The position numbers and the translations under genes are program-made. DNA of 64,000 nucleotides. Origin: Corynebacterium glucuronolyticum (lineage in GTDB: Bacteria > Actinomycetota > Actinomycetes > Mycobacteriales > Mycobacteriaceae). Of the stretch, positions 1-8,545 are shown piece by piece. Location: contig JALFAQ010000002.1 in the NCBI GenBank assembly GCA_022772305.1, forward strand, positions 62,001 through 126,000. The letters run 5' to 3'. Positions within the stretch are counted from its first letter, which is position 1, and each line of letters begins with the position of its first letter. The notes below the pieces were generated by a model. That model saw only the letters and a list, made by a program, of their open reading frames with translations, searched no databases and was not told the DNA's origin.

Positions 1-1175
1 GCACCAACGGAGATGACGATGATGAGGACTGCCCATCCTGTCGTAGGAAGGAAGTACTGTGCCCACATACCTTCGGCGGGGAAGGTGGCTGATTTCCAGC
101 TGTCCGGTGTGAACATGCAATATGCAGCAAACCAGGCGAAGGGATTGCGGGCAAGGGAACCAGGTTGGATCACCGCAATGAAGAAGGGGAAGAGAAACAT
201 CGAGTAGTACATCTGCCCCAGAGAGGAAAGGAAGAACACGCCGACGAGGAGAAGGGTGGACGTTGTCACAATCCACCACAGTCGATCCGAGTAGCGGAAC
301 TTCAGGGCTGCGAGAACACCAGCTGCGACGATGACCGCGAAAAAAATCCAGATTGTGGCGGTAAACCACGTGGGAGCACCAGACCACAACGCCATCCCAC
401 GCAGGGAGGAATTGGAAAAGTCACGAATCTGCGCGATGTAGGGGGTCGTGCGGGTGATGTAATCGGTAGCTCCCGGAACCAGTGGCCACGCGATGAGGTT
501 CATCACGATCGGTACCCCCACAGCGGAGATGACCGTCTTCCAATTCAGCTTGGCTAGAGGCAATACAAGGAGGGGAAGGAAGATCGGTTTGAAGACAATG
601 GCAAAACCAATTGCAAGGCCTGCCAGCCACTGGCGGTCACGCACGAGGAAGTAATAAAACCCCACCAACAGGAGGAAGAGAATTCCGTTGATGTTGGAAA
701 AGATGAGGGTGTTCCTAACCGACTCCGTGAGGAGAGACGCAGTCACGAACAAGGGAAACAGGAAACTCGTCGGCTTCCTTCCCAGTAGCTTCAGGAAGAG
801 CCCGATAGCGGCGATGACACAGCCGGCATTGATGAGAATGAATCCGAAGCGGGCGATGGCTAGGCGCGCAAAGGAGAAGGGGTAAAGCAGGATCGTCGCG
901 CCGGGGGACCACAAGTAGTGAGGATCCACGTACATGTAGTTCTCGTTGTACACGGGGATTCCTTCCCGCATGCGGGCGATGGCCTCGTAGACGGTCGTGA
1001 AATCATCCGTAATCGCCCCATCGATTGACAGGAGGAAAATCCTATGGATGAGGAGCATGACCACGAGCGGCCAGAACATCCAATTCAGCACGGCATTCCA
1101 GGAAGGAGCGTCGCGTTGCGGTTCTGGAGCGTCAGCTACCCATGTGTTGCGGAGCGATTCTGCGAGACTAGACAC
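1..1175 (-). CDS. aftC: AftC-like alpha-(1->3) arabinofuranosyltransferase, 3' end beyond the window
   Basis: Read on the minus strand from a GTG at 1175, an open frame runs without a stop to the window edge, so the C-terminus is missing. The product is a polytopic GT-C (GT87/DUF2029-type) membrane glycosyltransferase. An N-terminal stretch ITDDF with a downstream YNEN and YVDPHYL closely resembles mycobacterial AftC (Rv2673), which uses decaprenyl-phosphoarabinose to put alpha-(1->3) branches on arabinan at the outer face of the plasma membrane. The acidic DD pair in the first periplasmic loop is the likely catalytic site. Many hydrophobic segments follow. GTG is the only start before an in-frame TAG at 1185-1187, and no good Shine-Dalgarno sequence is seen. 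It faces away from the tRNA cluster. Assignment rests on recalled similarity to Rv2673 over most of the visible length. Confidence 0.82.
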   Translation of the reverse strand, partial: MSSLAESLRNTWVADAPEPQRDAPSWNAVLNWMFWPLVVMLLIHRIFLLSIDGAITDDFTTVYEAIARMREGIPVYNENYMYVDPHYLWSPGATILLYPFSFARLAIARFGFILINAGCVIAAIGLFLKLLGRKPTSFLFPLFVTASLLTESVRNTLIFSNINGILFLLLVGFYYFLVRDRQWLAGLAIGFAIVFKPIFLPLLVLPLAKLNWKTVISAVGVPIVMNLIAWPLVPGATDYITRTTPYIAQIRDFSNSSLRGMALWSGAPTWFTATIWIFFAVIVAAGVLAALKFRYSDRLWWIVTTSTLLLVGVFFLSSLGQMYYSMFLFPFFIAVIQPGSLARNPFAWFAAYCMFTPDSWKSATFPAEGMWAQYFLPTTGWAVLIIVISVG

Positions 1176-1483
1176 GCAATAACCCTAACTAATCCGCTAC
1201 CGTAGGGTTCGCACGTGCCCCCTGCGTGTTGCCTATGGAATTAGTTTCCCCCCGTTGGGAAGCTCACGTTGCGCTCCGAATCTGTCACTCCGTGCTTTCG
1301 TTATTTGCTTGTCGACGCCACCATCGTCCATCCCCCGTTGGCTATTCGTTGCAGCTTCTCCGCTGCGAGCGGGGGATAGAAATACCGAAATTCTCCTGTT
1401 GTGATTTAGTCGATGACGCTTCTCCGGCCTTTGACCTGGCGATTAGTTACCCGCCGGGGAAACGTGTAACCTATTCAGACGTT
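1176..1483. other. Intergenic region between aftC and tRNA-Val
   Basis: This divergent spacer must hold the promoters of aftC (leftward) and of the tRNA (rightward). A ten-base string CCCCCGTTGG occurs twice, near 1248 and 1332. No convincing gene is visible; the long frame that crosses the tRNA has no family resemblance. Confidence 0.5.
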
Positions 1484-1555
1484 GGTCCCATGGCTCAGTG
1501 GAAGAGCGTTCCGTTCACACCGGAAAGGTCGCTGGTTCGATCCCAGCTGGGACCA
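1484..1555 (+). tRNA. tRNA-Val (anticodon CAC)
   Basis: A full cloverleaf can be drawn. The acceptor arm GGTCCCA pairs with TGGGACC, and the anticodon stem TTCCG/CGGAA carries the loop TTCACAC with CAC at positions 34-36. The T arm GCTGG/CCAGC carries TTCGATC. The discriminator base is A at 1555. CCA is not encoded, since the sequence continues CTG, so it must be added enzymatically. It is followed at once by a terminator. Confidence 0.95.
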
Positions 1556-1560
1556 CTGCC

Positions 1561-1588
1561 GGCCCGCCTCGTGCGGGCCTTTTGTTTT
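1561..1588 (+). terminator. Rho-independent terminator after tRNA-Val
   Basis: The stem GGCCCGC/GCGGGCC with a five-base loop is followed directly by TTTTGTTTT. It lies 5 bases beyond the tRNA discriminator. Confidence 0.85.
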
Positions 1589-2066
1589 GCATGCATTCTT
1601 TGTGTCCGGGGTTTAGCTTCTTCCTGCCCATCCTTTCCGCTACAGCCAAAGTAGCGGAAAGCGAACTTAAGTGGATAAATGTGTGCCTCTGCAGCGTGTC
1701 CGCTACATGAGCGGAAGAATTATTTGGGGAATCGCGCACCTATCAATCCGTCTTTCGCGGATTTGAAGAGTTGTTTTGATGGAGAGAAATGCGGGTGGGG
1801 GAGGGAAGATATTGCATGAGGGAGAGACTCGTTGGTGCGTTCATCGTGAAATAGAGTGCTGTGGCGACAATGCGGGGCAGGGATTGGACGCCTCCCGTTT
1901 GTCGATGCTTTTTGTTCTTTGCTCACTAATGTCACGGATGTGATTTAAACGGCTCCAACAAAAGTTGTATCTACCAGCGGATTTGTTTCATCCTTGAGTT
2001 GCCGCTATTGTTTTGGGGGCAAGCAACGCACAGCACAGTGCAAAACAGTGCGAAGTTGGTTGCAAT
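1589..2066. other. Intergenic region between tRNA-Val and tRNA-Gly, with inverted repeats
   Basis: No gene is supported here. There is a perfect 11-bp inverted repeat at 1633-1661 (CTTTCCGCTAC, seven-base loop, GTAGCGGAAAG) and a smaller one near 1698-1714 (TCCGCT/AGCGGA). A block at 1649-1692 recurs imperfectly at 2334-2375, past tRNA-Cys. Confidence 0.5.
1649..1692 (+). repeat. Imperfect direct repeat, copy 1
   Basis: About 44 bases containing AGTAGCGGAAA, then CTTAAGTGGATAAATGTGTG. It matches the block at 2334-2375 imperfectly, with GGATAAATGTGTG identical in both. The pair flanks the tRNA-Gly/tRNA-Cys unit. Confidence 0.55.
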
Positions 2067-2139
2067 GCGGATGTAGCGCAGTTGGTAGCGCATCACCTTG
2101 CCAAGGTGAGGGTCGCGAGTTCGAATCTCGTCATCCGCT
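2067..2139 (+). tRNA. tRNA-Gly (anticodon GCC)
   Basis: The acceptor arm GCGGATG pairs with CATCCGC (one G-C and A-T run throughout), and the D arm is GCGCAGTTGGTAGCGC. The anticodon stem TCACC/GGTGA carries the loop TTGCCAA, giving anticodon GCC. The T loop is TTCGAAT between GCGAG and CTCGT. The discriminator is T and CCA is not encoded. It lies 57 bases before tRNA-Cys and is probably co-transcribed with it. Confidence 0.95.
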
Positions 2140-2196
2140 CTCACGGCCCCATCTCGAACAGAGTTGGGGCTCATCATTTACAATAAGAAATGACTT

Positions 2197-2267
2197 GGTG
2201 GAATGGCCGAGTGGTGAGGCAACGGTCTGCAAAACCGTGCACACGGGTTCGATTCCCGTTTCCACCT
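2197..2267 (+). tRNA. tRNA-Cys (anticodon GCA)
   Basis: The acceptor arm GGTGGAA pairs with TTCCACC. The anticodon stem ACGGT/ACCGT carries the loop CTGCAAA, giving anticodon GCA. The T loop TTCGATT is present, the discriminator is T, and CCA is not encoded. A terminator follows within 8 bases. The Gly-Cys-Val grouping is also found in mycobacteria. Confidence 0.95.
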
Positions 2268-2274
2268 CAGATAA

Positions 2275-2307
2275 GAGGTTCCTGCATCGAGCGGGAACCT
2301 CTTTTTC
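2275..2307 (+). terminator. Rho-independent terminator after tRNA-Cys
   Basis: The arms GAGGTTCC and GGAACCTC, separated by about 11 bases, end in TTTTT. Confidence 0.85.
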
Positions 2308-2333
2308 GTCTTTGAGCCCATCCGAATTGGCTT

Positions 2334-2375
2334 AAGTAGCGAAATGTGGGCTTAACGGATAAATGTGTGTCTTTG
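2334..2375 (+). repeat. Imperfect direct repeat, copy 2
   Basis: This is the second copy of the block at 1649-1692. Here it reads AAGTAGCGAAATG, then CTTAACGGATAAATGTGTG. No protein-coding content is evident. Confidence 0.55.
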
Positions 2376-2853
2376 TGGGTGGGGTGATTGTACTGCGGGG
2401 TATAGGTGGTGTTCATTGGGGCGGCGGTAGTTGATGCTTGCGTGTGGAGTGCGGAACCAAAACTGGGGAATTAGGTCGGATCGGGGGCTAATTGCGCCGT
2501 TTGGGTTCCTCGCGGAGGGGGGCTACTGTATAGGGGTGCTGGGGAAGTGGTGAGGATAGGGCGCTGGTGCGAATGGGGTGTGCTAGCGAGGCGAGTTTTC
2601 AGTTCTCGCGCAATCCTTAGAGCCTATTTGTAAAGGGAGGTTCGGTTATCTAGGCTAGGGGTGGTTAGTACCAGGTATTGATAGGTCAGGCAGTTTTACC
2701 AGGTCTAGGCAATTGGTCGGGTCTAAAAATACAGGAAGCTATCGACCCCGAAAGGGGGGTCATTGGAACTTACGGTACCGTTTGTTCGACTAATTGAAGT
2801 GACTGGAAAGTGACCTCAATCACTAGATGAGGGTCTTCCAGCGCTAAGAAAGG
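2376..2853. other. G-rich intergenic region upstream of copC
   Basis: No gene is visible. The + strand is strikingly G-rich from about 2380 to 2600. Two inverted repeats lie closer to copC. One is GACCCC/GGGGTC at 2744-2761, a G/C-tract palindrome of the general kind used by copper-sensing repressors. The other is imperfect, GACCTCA/TGAGGGTC, at about 2812-2834, just before the ribosome-binding site. Either could be an operator; neither is proven. Confidence 0.4.
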
Positions 2854-3432
2854 ATGTGCACACACGTGGCTTTGTTTCAGGACTATCTCCTGCGGCTCGG
2901 CGCAGTTGCTGTCGCGGCACCACTGATGCTCGGTGGGCTCGCCCCACTGGCAGCAGCTCACGATGTCGTCATGCATGCGACACCCGAGGATAAGTCCGTT
3001 GTCGAGGAATTCCCGCGCGAAGTTGTGCTGGAATTCTCCGGCATCCCAAAGCCAAACTTCAATACCGTCGCGATTTCAAACTCCGATACCAAGGAAGTCC
3101 TCTTTACCGGTCAACCGGACTTGGATAATCAGTTTGTCTCTCTGAAGATCCCAGAAGACATCGATCCAGGCTCGGGAAATTACCTCGTGGGCTACCAGAT
3201 CACATCATCGGATGGTCACGCGACCCGCGGTGGCACAACTTTCACTGTCGGCGACCCAAACCAGGCCGCTGCAGCTGATGAGACAACCGACGATGGAGGT
3301 TCACCCTCCGCCGACGGTTCCTCCGCGCAGTCTGCTGATGGAAACGGTATCCCCGTCTGGGTGTGGGGACTCGGTGGCGTGCTTCTTCTCGTCCTCGTCG
3401 GAGGCGCAGGATTGGCACTCACTAAGAAATAG
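2854..3432 (+). CDS. copC: CopC-domain secreted copper-binding protein with a C-terminal membrane anchor
   Basis: The hydrophobic N-terminus ends in APLAAAHD. Cleavage before the His would leave a mature N-terminal His, the copper-brace ligand of CopC proteins. A DGH triplet in SSDGHATRG supplies the expected Asp and second His. The roughly 95-residue Ig-like CopC domain is followed by an Asp/Ser-rich linker and a C-terminal transmembrane helix (VWVWGLGGVLLLVLVGG) ending in a short basic tail. The likely role is binding and handling Cu(II) outside the membrane. The start is uncertain: AAGAAAGGA almost touches the ATG at 2854 and fits the in-frame GTG at 2866 better. It is the first gene of a three-gene run with a PCuAC chaperone and a DyP peroxidase. 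Confidence 0.85.
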   Translation: MCTHVALFQDYLLRLGAVAVAAPLMLGGLAPLAAAHDVVMHATPEDKSVVEEFPREVVLEFSGIPKPNFNTVAISNSDTKEVLFTGQPDLDNQFVSLKIPEDIDPGSGNYLVGYQITSSDGHATRGGTTFTVGDPNQAAAADETTDDGGSPSADGSSAQSADGNGIPVWVWGLGGVLLLVLVGGAGLALTKK

Positions 3433-3554
3433 CACGCGGTGCCGGGGCAAATTGGTGCCTGAGAATGGAGCATTGTTCCCGGTATCGATAATTGAAGATG
3501 CACACAGTGGCGTGTGGCACATGTAGATAAGCCTTAAGGTGAAAGGAAAATTAC

Positions 3555-4175
3555 ATGAAAATTCAGGTTTCTCTCGTAGCAGCTGCTATGACTGGTGTAC
3601 TTGCTCTTGCAGGGTGCTCTTCCCCCGAGGAGTCAGAGAGCACGACTGCAGCTGACAGCACGACGACAGCAACGTCGACTGCTGCTACCACGGCTAGCGA
3701 CGAGAAGTCCGCAGATGCCCTTGCCTTTGAGCAGGCGTTTGTGAAGGCCAAGCCTGAAGGCAAGGACATGACTGGCATCTTCGGCCACCTGGTGAACTCC
3801 TCGGACAAGGACATCCACATTGTTAAGGTGTCCGGTTCCGTGGACGCAAAAATGTGGCAGCTGCACGAGATGCAGGGCACCACCATGGTTGAGATGGAAG
3901 ACGGTTTCGTCATCCCCGCTGGCGGTACCTACGAGCTCAAGCCGGGTGGCTCCCATGCCATGATCATGGGGTACAGCCCCGAGATCGCAGCCGGGGAGAC
4001 CCTCGACGTGACCTTCGAGGACGAGGACGGCACGAGCTACGAGTTCACGGACATTCCAGTTCGTGACATTCAGTCCGGTATTGAAAACTACGGCCCGGAC
4101 GGCGAAGCACAGGTCGACAACGGCATGGATGACATGCACATGGACCACGGTGATCAGACCGACGCCGACAAGTAG
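3555..4175 (+). CDS. PCuAC-type (DUF461) copper chaperone lipoprotein
   Basis: The signal peptide carries a lipobox LALAGC, so the protein should be lipid-anchored at Cys21. A Thr/Ser-rich linker follows, then a cupredoxin-like PCuAC domain. The Cu(I) ligand pattern can be read: His and Met in LHEMQG, then MVEMEDG, a GG turn and GGSHAMIM, equivalent to the family pattern H-x-M...H-x-M. The C-terminus adds a His/Met-rich tail DDMHMDHGD that could bind extra metal. Such chaperones deliver copper to extracytoplasmic targets such as cytochrome oxidase. The gene lies between copC and a DyP peroxidase in the same direction, suggesting joint metal-dependent expression. The ATG at 3555 is preceded by GGTGAAAGG. 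Confidence 0.88.
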   Translation: MKIQVSLVAAAMTGVLALAGCSSPEESESTTAADSTTTATSTAATTASDEKSADALAFEQAFVKAKPEGKDMTGIFGHLVNSSDKDIHIVKVSGSVDAKMWQLHEMQGTTMVEMEDGFVIPAGGTYELKPGGSHAMIMGYSPEIAAGETLDVTFEDEDGTSYEFTDIPVRDIQSGIENYGPDGEAQVDNGMDDMHMDHGDQTDADK

Positions 4176-4277
4176 GGACGACACATTTCCAATCAATTCG
4201 GGCGAACACGGGTGTGACGCTGGTTTCAGCGAATAACCTACACGCGCTTCGCCAATGAAGAGAGTGAGTTAAAAACA

Positions 4278-5540
4278 ATGGCGCATGAGGACACTCATCG
4301 ATCACTAAGCCGTCGCGGTTTTCTCGTCGGCTCCTCGGCATTAGCAGGTTCTGCCTTTGCTGCACCTGCCTTTGCCAAGGACGCATCGGAGAAGAAGGAT
4401 AAAGGGCAAGAGATTACCGGCGATGGGCCGAATTCCGACATGCCTCTGAAGAACACCGAGGTGGAATTCGAGGGTGAACATCAGGCGGGTATTTCTACCC
4501 CGCCACAGGCGTTCGCCAATGTGCTGGGCTTTAACCTCTATCGCGATGTGAAGCTAGAGGACGCGAAGCGCCTCATGCGCCTGTGGACGGAGGATGCCAG
4601 GCACCTGGCCACTGGCAAGACCCCGGTGGGTGACCTCGAGCCCGAACTCGCATGGACGCCGGCAAACCTCACGATGACTTGCGGTCTTGGCGAGCCGTTC
4701 TTTGACAAGGTCGGTCTGACCGACAAGAAGCCGAGTTGGCTGCATGATATCGATTCCTTCTCCAAGGACAAGCTGGAACACGACTGGGGACAGACCGATA
4801 TCTGCGTTCAGATCTGTTGTGACGATCCCATTACGTTGGCCCACGCCACCCGCCATTTCATCCGTTCGTCGGTGCGCTACGCGGAAGTCAAGTGGCTCCA
4901 GCACGGATTCCTCCACGCTTCCGGAAGCGTGGAGAAGGGAGCGACCGGCCGCAACCTGTTCGGGTTTAAGGACGGCACCGTCAACCCGCACAGTGATGAG
5001 GAATATGACGATCAAGTCTGGATCGATGACGGCCCGGACTGGGCGAATAACGGCACCTGCCTTGTTGTGCGTCGCATTGCCTACAACATGGATGAGTGGG
5101 AAAAGCTGGATCGCGCGTCGCGCGAGATGGTCTTTGGTCGCACGATGACGGAGGGTGCCCCGCTTTCCGGTGGTGACGAGTTTACTCCGGCAGACTACAA
5201 GAAGACCGATGAGCTTGGTCTTCCCGTCATTGACCCCATGAGCCACATGGCACGTGCCGTCAACCCGGATGACAAACCCCATGAGAAGCTCAAGAGGCGC
5301 GCCTACAACTATGACCTGCCTCCGGTGCCCGGGGATATTGATCGATCCAACTCCGGCCTGATCTTCATCTGCTTCCAAAAGAACCCAGAGGAGCAGTTCA
5401 CCGCTATCCAGCATCGTCTCGACCAAGCAGACCGCCTCAACCAGTGGATTACCCACATCGGTTCCTCGGTGTACTTCTGCCCGCCTGGTGTCGGTGAGGG
5501 TCGCGACGAATACTGGGCGGAGGGGCTCCTCGAGTCGTAG
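4278..5540 (+). CDS. Tat-exported DyP-type heme peroxidase (EfeB-like)
   Basis: The N-terminus has a twin-arginine signal (SRRGFLVG, residues about 11-18) and an AxA cleavage site near AAPAFA, so it is exported folded with heme. DyP hallmarks are present. The GxxDG motif, GFKDGTVNP, lies near residue 230 with the distal Asp. A proximal-His segment, HMARAVNP, is near residue 322. A conserved Arg lies in KRRAYNYDLP. The length of 420 is normal for exported DyP/EfeB proteins. The enzyme oxidises dyes or phenolics with peroxide, and EfeB relatives have been linked to heme iron recovery. It follows copC and the PCuAC chaperone in a likely operon. The ATG at 4278 is preceded by AGAGTGAG. Confidence 0.92.
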   Translation: MAHEDTHRSLSRRGFLVGSSALAGSAFAAPAFAKDASEKKDKGQEITGDGPNSDMPLKNTEVEFEGEHQAGISTPPQAFANVLGFNLYRDVKLEDAKRLMRLWTEDARHLATGKTPVGDLEPELAWTPANLTMTCGLGEPFFDKVGLTDKKPSWLHDIDSFSKDKLEHDWGQTDICVQICCDDPITLAHATRHFIRSSVRYAEVKWLQHGFLHASGSVEKGATGRNLFGFKDGTVNPHSDEEYDDQVWIDDGPDWANNGTCLVVRRIAYNMDEWEKLDRASREMVFGRTMTEGAPLSGGDEFTPADYKKTDELGLPVIDPMSHMARAVNPDDKPHEKLKRRAYNYDLPPVPGDIDRSNSGLIFICFQKNPEEQFTAIQHRLDQADRLNQWITHIGSSVYFCPPGVGEGRDEYWAEGLLES

Positions 5541-5923
5541 TAACAGCGGGTTTCACAAGGGCGGGCATCGTCCCGTCCTTCGTCGCTCGCCTAGTGATTT
5601 GCGGAAGCGCCTTTCTAGCTCGTTTTCCGTTGCTTCCGTATCGCTTCATCGTCCCCGTATCGTGGGGGACGGTGGGGCGATTGTAGTTTCGGTGCATGTT
5701 CGGTGTGGGGAAAACGTCATCTCATTTTCAGGGCGGTACAGCGTTGTTACATGTGCGGTAGTACGATGACACCAGCCCTACCTTCATCCGTCGAGAAGCC
5801 ACGGAGCGGAAAGCGCAACAGAAACGACAACCGCAACGAGGACGCGTCGGAAAGCTTAGGGCGGCCTTCCTGAGCAACAAGGGGAGGAGAAACAGACAAT
5901 GCGGGTGTTGTTGCCGGCCAGGT
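5541..5923. other. Intergenic region between the DyP gene and thrS
   Basis: A hairpin (AAGGGCGGG 5557-5565 with CCCGTCCTT 5572-5580) lies just past the peroxidase stop but lacks a T-run. The distal part must hold the thrS promoter and leader. A strong ribosome-binding sequence, GGGGAGGAGA, lies at 5881-5890. I looked for a T-box sequence and saw none. Confidence 0.5.
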
Positions 5924-5970
5924 ATGTCGGTGCACACCCCCAACATGAAAGTGGAATCCACTGTGACTGA
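5899..5970 (+). other. Possible 23-codon leader frame overlapping the thrS start
   Basis: An ATG at 5899 sits 8 bases after GGGGAGGAGA, the only strong Shine-Dalgarno sequence upstream of thrS. The frame encodes 23 residues (beginning [11 protein letters not shown]) and stops with TGA at 5968-5970, inside the possible thrS start region. It has no Thr codon, so classical attenuation by threonine is not suggested. Translational coupling is possible, and so is a sequence error. Confidence 0.3.
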
Positions 5971-7993
5971 ATTATTGGTGCCCGCTGGCGTCCCTGTCGG
6001 CAAGGCTATGCGAGAACTGGATCTCCCGTCCAAGGGACCTGACGCAGTCGTTTGCGTCAAGACCGCGGAGGGTGACCTCAAGGACCTGTCCTTTGTCCCC
6101 GAGACGGACACGACGATGACCACCGTCATCGCTGCCTCGGACGAGGGGCGCGGGGTGATTAGGCACTCCGCCACGCACGTTATGGCACAGGCTGTGCAGG
6201 CCGAGTTCCCTGGTACGAAGCTCGGTATCGGCCCGGCTGTGGAAAACGGTTTTTACTACGACTTCGGCACCGATCACTCCTTTACCCCTGAGGATTTGAA
6301 GAAGATCGAGAAGCGGATGAAGAAGATCATCAAGACCGGCCAGCGCTTCGAGCGTTTTGTCTGGGAATCCCTTGATGAGGCACGCACCGCCATGTCCGAA
6401 GAGCCCTACAAGCTGGAGCTCATTGAGGACAAGTCCAAGGGCACCGTTCTTGATGAGGACGCCGACATCGACGCGGACGGTGAACTCACCGGATACCGCA
6501 ACGTCAACCCGCGCACCAATGAGACCGAATGGTTCGACCTGTGCCGTGGCCCGGCACACGTCCCGACGACGCGCTACATCCCGGCTTTCAAACTCATGCG
6601 CACCTCCGCCGCTTACTGGAAGGGCGATCAGTCCCGTGACGGCATGCAGCGTATTTACGGTACCGCCTGGGAGTCCAAGGAGGCGCTTGAGGAATACCTC
6701 ACCATGATGGAGGAGGCCGAAAAGCGCGATCACCGTCGCCTCGGCCAGGAGCTGGACCTGTTCAGCTTCCCGGACGAGATCGGTTCGGGCTTCCCTGTGT
6801 TCCACCCGGACGGCGGCATCATCCGCCTGGAGATGGAAGAGCACTCCCGTCGCCGCCACCTGGAAAACGGCTACTCCTTTGTGAATACGCCGCACATCAC
6901 CAAGGGCGACCTGTTCCAGAAGTCCGGACACCTGGACTTCTATGCGGACGGCATGTTCCCGCCCATGCAGCTGGACGGTGAGTACGACGAGGATGGCAAC
7001 TGCACCAAGCAGCCACAGGACTACTACGCCAAGCCCATGAACTGCCCGATGCACAACCTCATCTACGCATCCCGTGGCCGTTCCTACCGTGAGCTGCCGT
7101 TGCGCCTGTTCGAGTTCGGTACGGTGTACCGCTACGAAAAGTCCGGCGTTGTCCACGGCCTGACCCGTGCCCGTGGCTTTACCCAGGACGATGCTCACAT
7201 CTACTGCACCGAGGAGCAGCTGGAAGACGAGCTGACCGGGGTGCTGAACTTCATCCTCAGCCTGCTGAAGGATTACGGTCTCAACGATTTCTACCTCGAG
7301 CTTTCTACTAAGGATCCCAACAAGTTCGTGGGCTCCGATGAAATCTGGGAGAAGTCCACGGCCATCCTCGAGCGCGTGGCCAAGGCATCCGGCCTGGAAC
7401 TCGTTCCCGACCCGGCAGGTGCCGCCTTCTACGGCCCGAAGATTTCGGTCCAGGCTCGTGATGCCATCGGCCGTACGTGGCAGATGTCCACCGTGCAGCT
7501 CGACTTTAACCTGCCTGAGCGGTTTGAACTTGAGTACACCGCCTCGGATGGTTCCAAGCGTCGCCCGATCATGATCCACCGCGCACTGTTCGGCTCCATC
7601 GAGCGCTTCTTTGGCGTGCTCCTCGAGCACTATGCCGGTGCGTTCCCCGCATGGCTCGCCCCGCATCAGGTCACCGGTATCCCGGTGGCTGACGAGTTCG
7701 TCGATTACCTCGAGGGGATCATCGGCAAGCTGAAGGCGCAGGGGATCCGTGCTGAGGTGGATACCTCTGATGACCGCATGCAGAAGAAGATCCGTAACCA
7801 CACGACGGGCAAGGTTCCGTTCATGTTGCTTGCTGGTGCCCGCGATCAGGAAGCTGGGGCAGTAAGCTTCCGCTTCCTCGATGGCTCCCAGGTCAACGGC
7901 GTCCCGGCGGATAAGGCAGTGGACATTATCACGTCGTGGGTCCGTTCCCGCAAGAACGAGCAGCCCAGTAAGGACACCATCAGCCTTGACTAG
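5924..7993 (+). CDS. thrS: Threonine--tRNA ligase
   Basis: A class II aminoacyl-tRNA synthetase charging tRNA-Thr. Domains in order: N-terminal TGS-like region, editing domain with [10 protein letters not shown] (HxxxH zinc/editing motif), catalytic core with NCPMHNLIY (zinc Cys) and the RYE segment of motif 2, and a C-terminal anticodon-binding domain with [12 protein letters not shown]. The length of 689 is usual for actinobacterial ThrRS. The start is uncertain: ATG 5924, ATG 5945 and GTG 5963 are all in frame and none has a good ribosome-binding site, whereas an out-of-frame ATG at 5899 does. The downstream HIT gene overlaps its stop, so the PIM cluster is probably co-transcribed. Confidence 0.95.
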   Translation: MSVHTPNMKVESTVTELLVPAGVPVGKAMRELDLPSKGPDAVVCVKTAEGDLKDLSFVPETDTTMTTVIAASDEGRGVIRHSATHVMAQAVQAEFPGTKLGIGPAVENGFYYDFGTDHSFTPEDLKKIEKRMKKIIKTGQRFERFVWESLDEARTAMSEEPYKLELIEDKSKGTVLDEDADIDADGELTGYRNVNPRTNETEWFDLCRGPAHVPTTRYIPAFKLMRTSAAYWKGDQSRDGMQRIYGTAWESKEALEEYLTMMEEAEKRDHRRLGQELDLFSFPDEIGSGFPVFHPDGGIIRLEMEEHSRRRHLENGYSFVNTPHITKGDLFQKSGHLDFYADGMFPPMQLDGEYDEDGNCTKQPQDYYAKPMNCPMHNLIYASRGRSYRELPLRLFEFGTVYRYEKSGVVHGLTRARGFTQDDAHIYCTEEQLEDELTGVLNFILSLLKDYGLNDFYLELSTKDPNKFVGSDEIWEKSTAILERVAKASGLELVPDPAGAAFYGPKISVQARDAIGRTWQMSTVQLDFNLPERFELEYTASDGSKRRPIMIHRALFGSIERFFGVLLEHYAGAFPAWLAPHQVTGIPVADEFVDYLEGIIGKLKAQGIRAEVDTSDDRMQKKIRNHTTGKVPFMLLAGARDQEAGAVSFRFLDGSQVNGVPADKAVDIITSWVRSRKNEQPSKDTISLD

Positions 7994-8543
7994 TGGTGAA
8001 AAGGGATGCAGCCCTGACCGGTTGGAGCGCCTGTGGGCGCCCTACCGGCAGAGCTACATTGTCAGCGATGACCGAAAGAAGGTGAGCGATCCTTTCATGG
8101 TCATTCCGCAAATGGAAGACCGTGAAGGCCTCATCGTCGCTCGTGGCGCGACGTGCTATGCGGTCATGAATAAGTTCCCGTACAACGCCGGGCATTTGCT
8201 TCTCGTCCCGTACCGTAAGGTGGCGGATCTCGAGGAGCTTACCGACGACGAGTACAGGGAGCTTATGGACTGGGCCCGCGTAGCTGTACGTGTGATCAAG
8301 ACGGTCAGCTCTCCGGACGCGCTCAACGTGGGATTCAACCTGGGGCGAGCCTCTGGCGGATCCGTCGGTGAGCACCTCCACCTCCACGTCGTGCCCCGCT
8401 GGTCCGGTGACTCCAACTTCATGACCATCATCGATGCCACGAAGGTTCTTCCGCAGACCCTGCAACAGACCCGGGATATCCTCGCGTGTGTATGGCACGA
8501 CGCGGACTGGGCTCCCGGAGATGTTGTCCTAGGAGAGGAGTAA
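7986..8543 (+). CDS. HIT-family hydrolase/phosphorylase (AP4A phosphorylase-like)
   Basis: A small histidine-triad protein with the active-site string [11 protein letters not shown] (H-x-H-x-H-x-x) and the upstream GFNLG and GHLLLVPYR segments of the family. It closely resembles Rv2613c, reported as an unusual AP4A phosphorylase, so it probably cleaves diadenosine polyphosphates made by aminoacyl-tRNA synthetases. Its place directly after thrS fits that idea. TTG at 7986 is preferred: AAGGA lies about 11 bases upstream and it overlaps the thrS stop by 8 bases. TTG at 8022 is an alternative. A longer frame reaching further back into thrS is not needed by homology. Confidence 0.85.
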   Translation: MTSGEKGCSPDRLERLWAPYRQSYIVSDDRKKVSDPFMVIPQMEDREGLIVARGATCYAVMNKFPYNAGHLLLVPYRKVADLEELTDDEYRELMDWARVAVRVIKTVSSPDALNVGFNLGRASGGSVGEHLHLHVVPRWSGDSNFMTIIDATKVLPQTLQQTRDILACVWHDADWAPGDVVLGEE

Positions 8544-8545
8544 CC

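Noticed and set aside
1226..1654. 142-residue frame running through tRNA-Val
   Set aside because: It crosses a tRNA gene and its terminator, so it cannot be a normal protein gene.
3527..3550. Possible DtxR iron box before the PCuAC gene (ATAAGCCTTAAGG)
   Set aside because: Only about half of the 19-base consensus matches and the second half-site is poor.
5600..5900. T-box leader for thrS
   Set aside because: No T-box core sequence or terminator/antiterminator pair could be found.
5972..7801. Long open frame on the minus strand opposite thrS
   Set aside because: It lies wholly inside thrS, has no family motifs, and arises from the codon bias of the real gene on the opposite strand.
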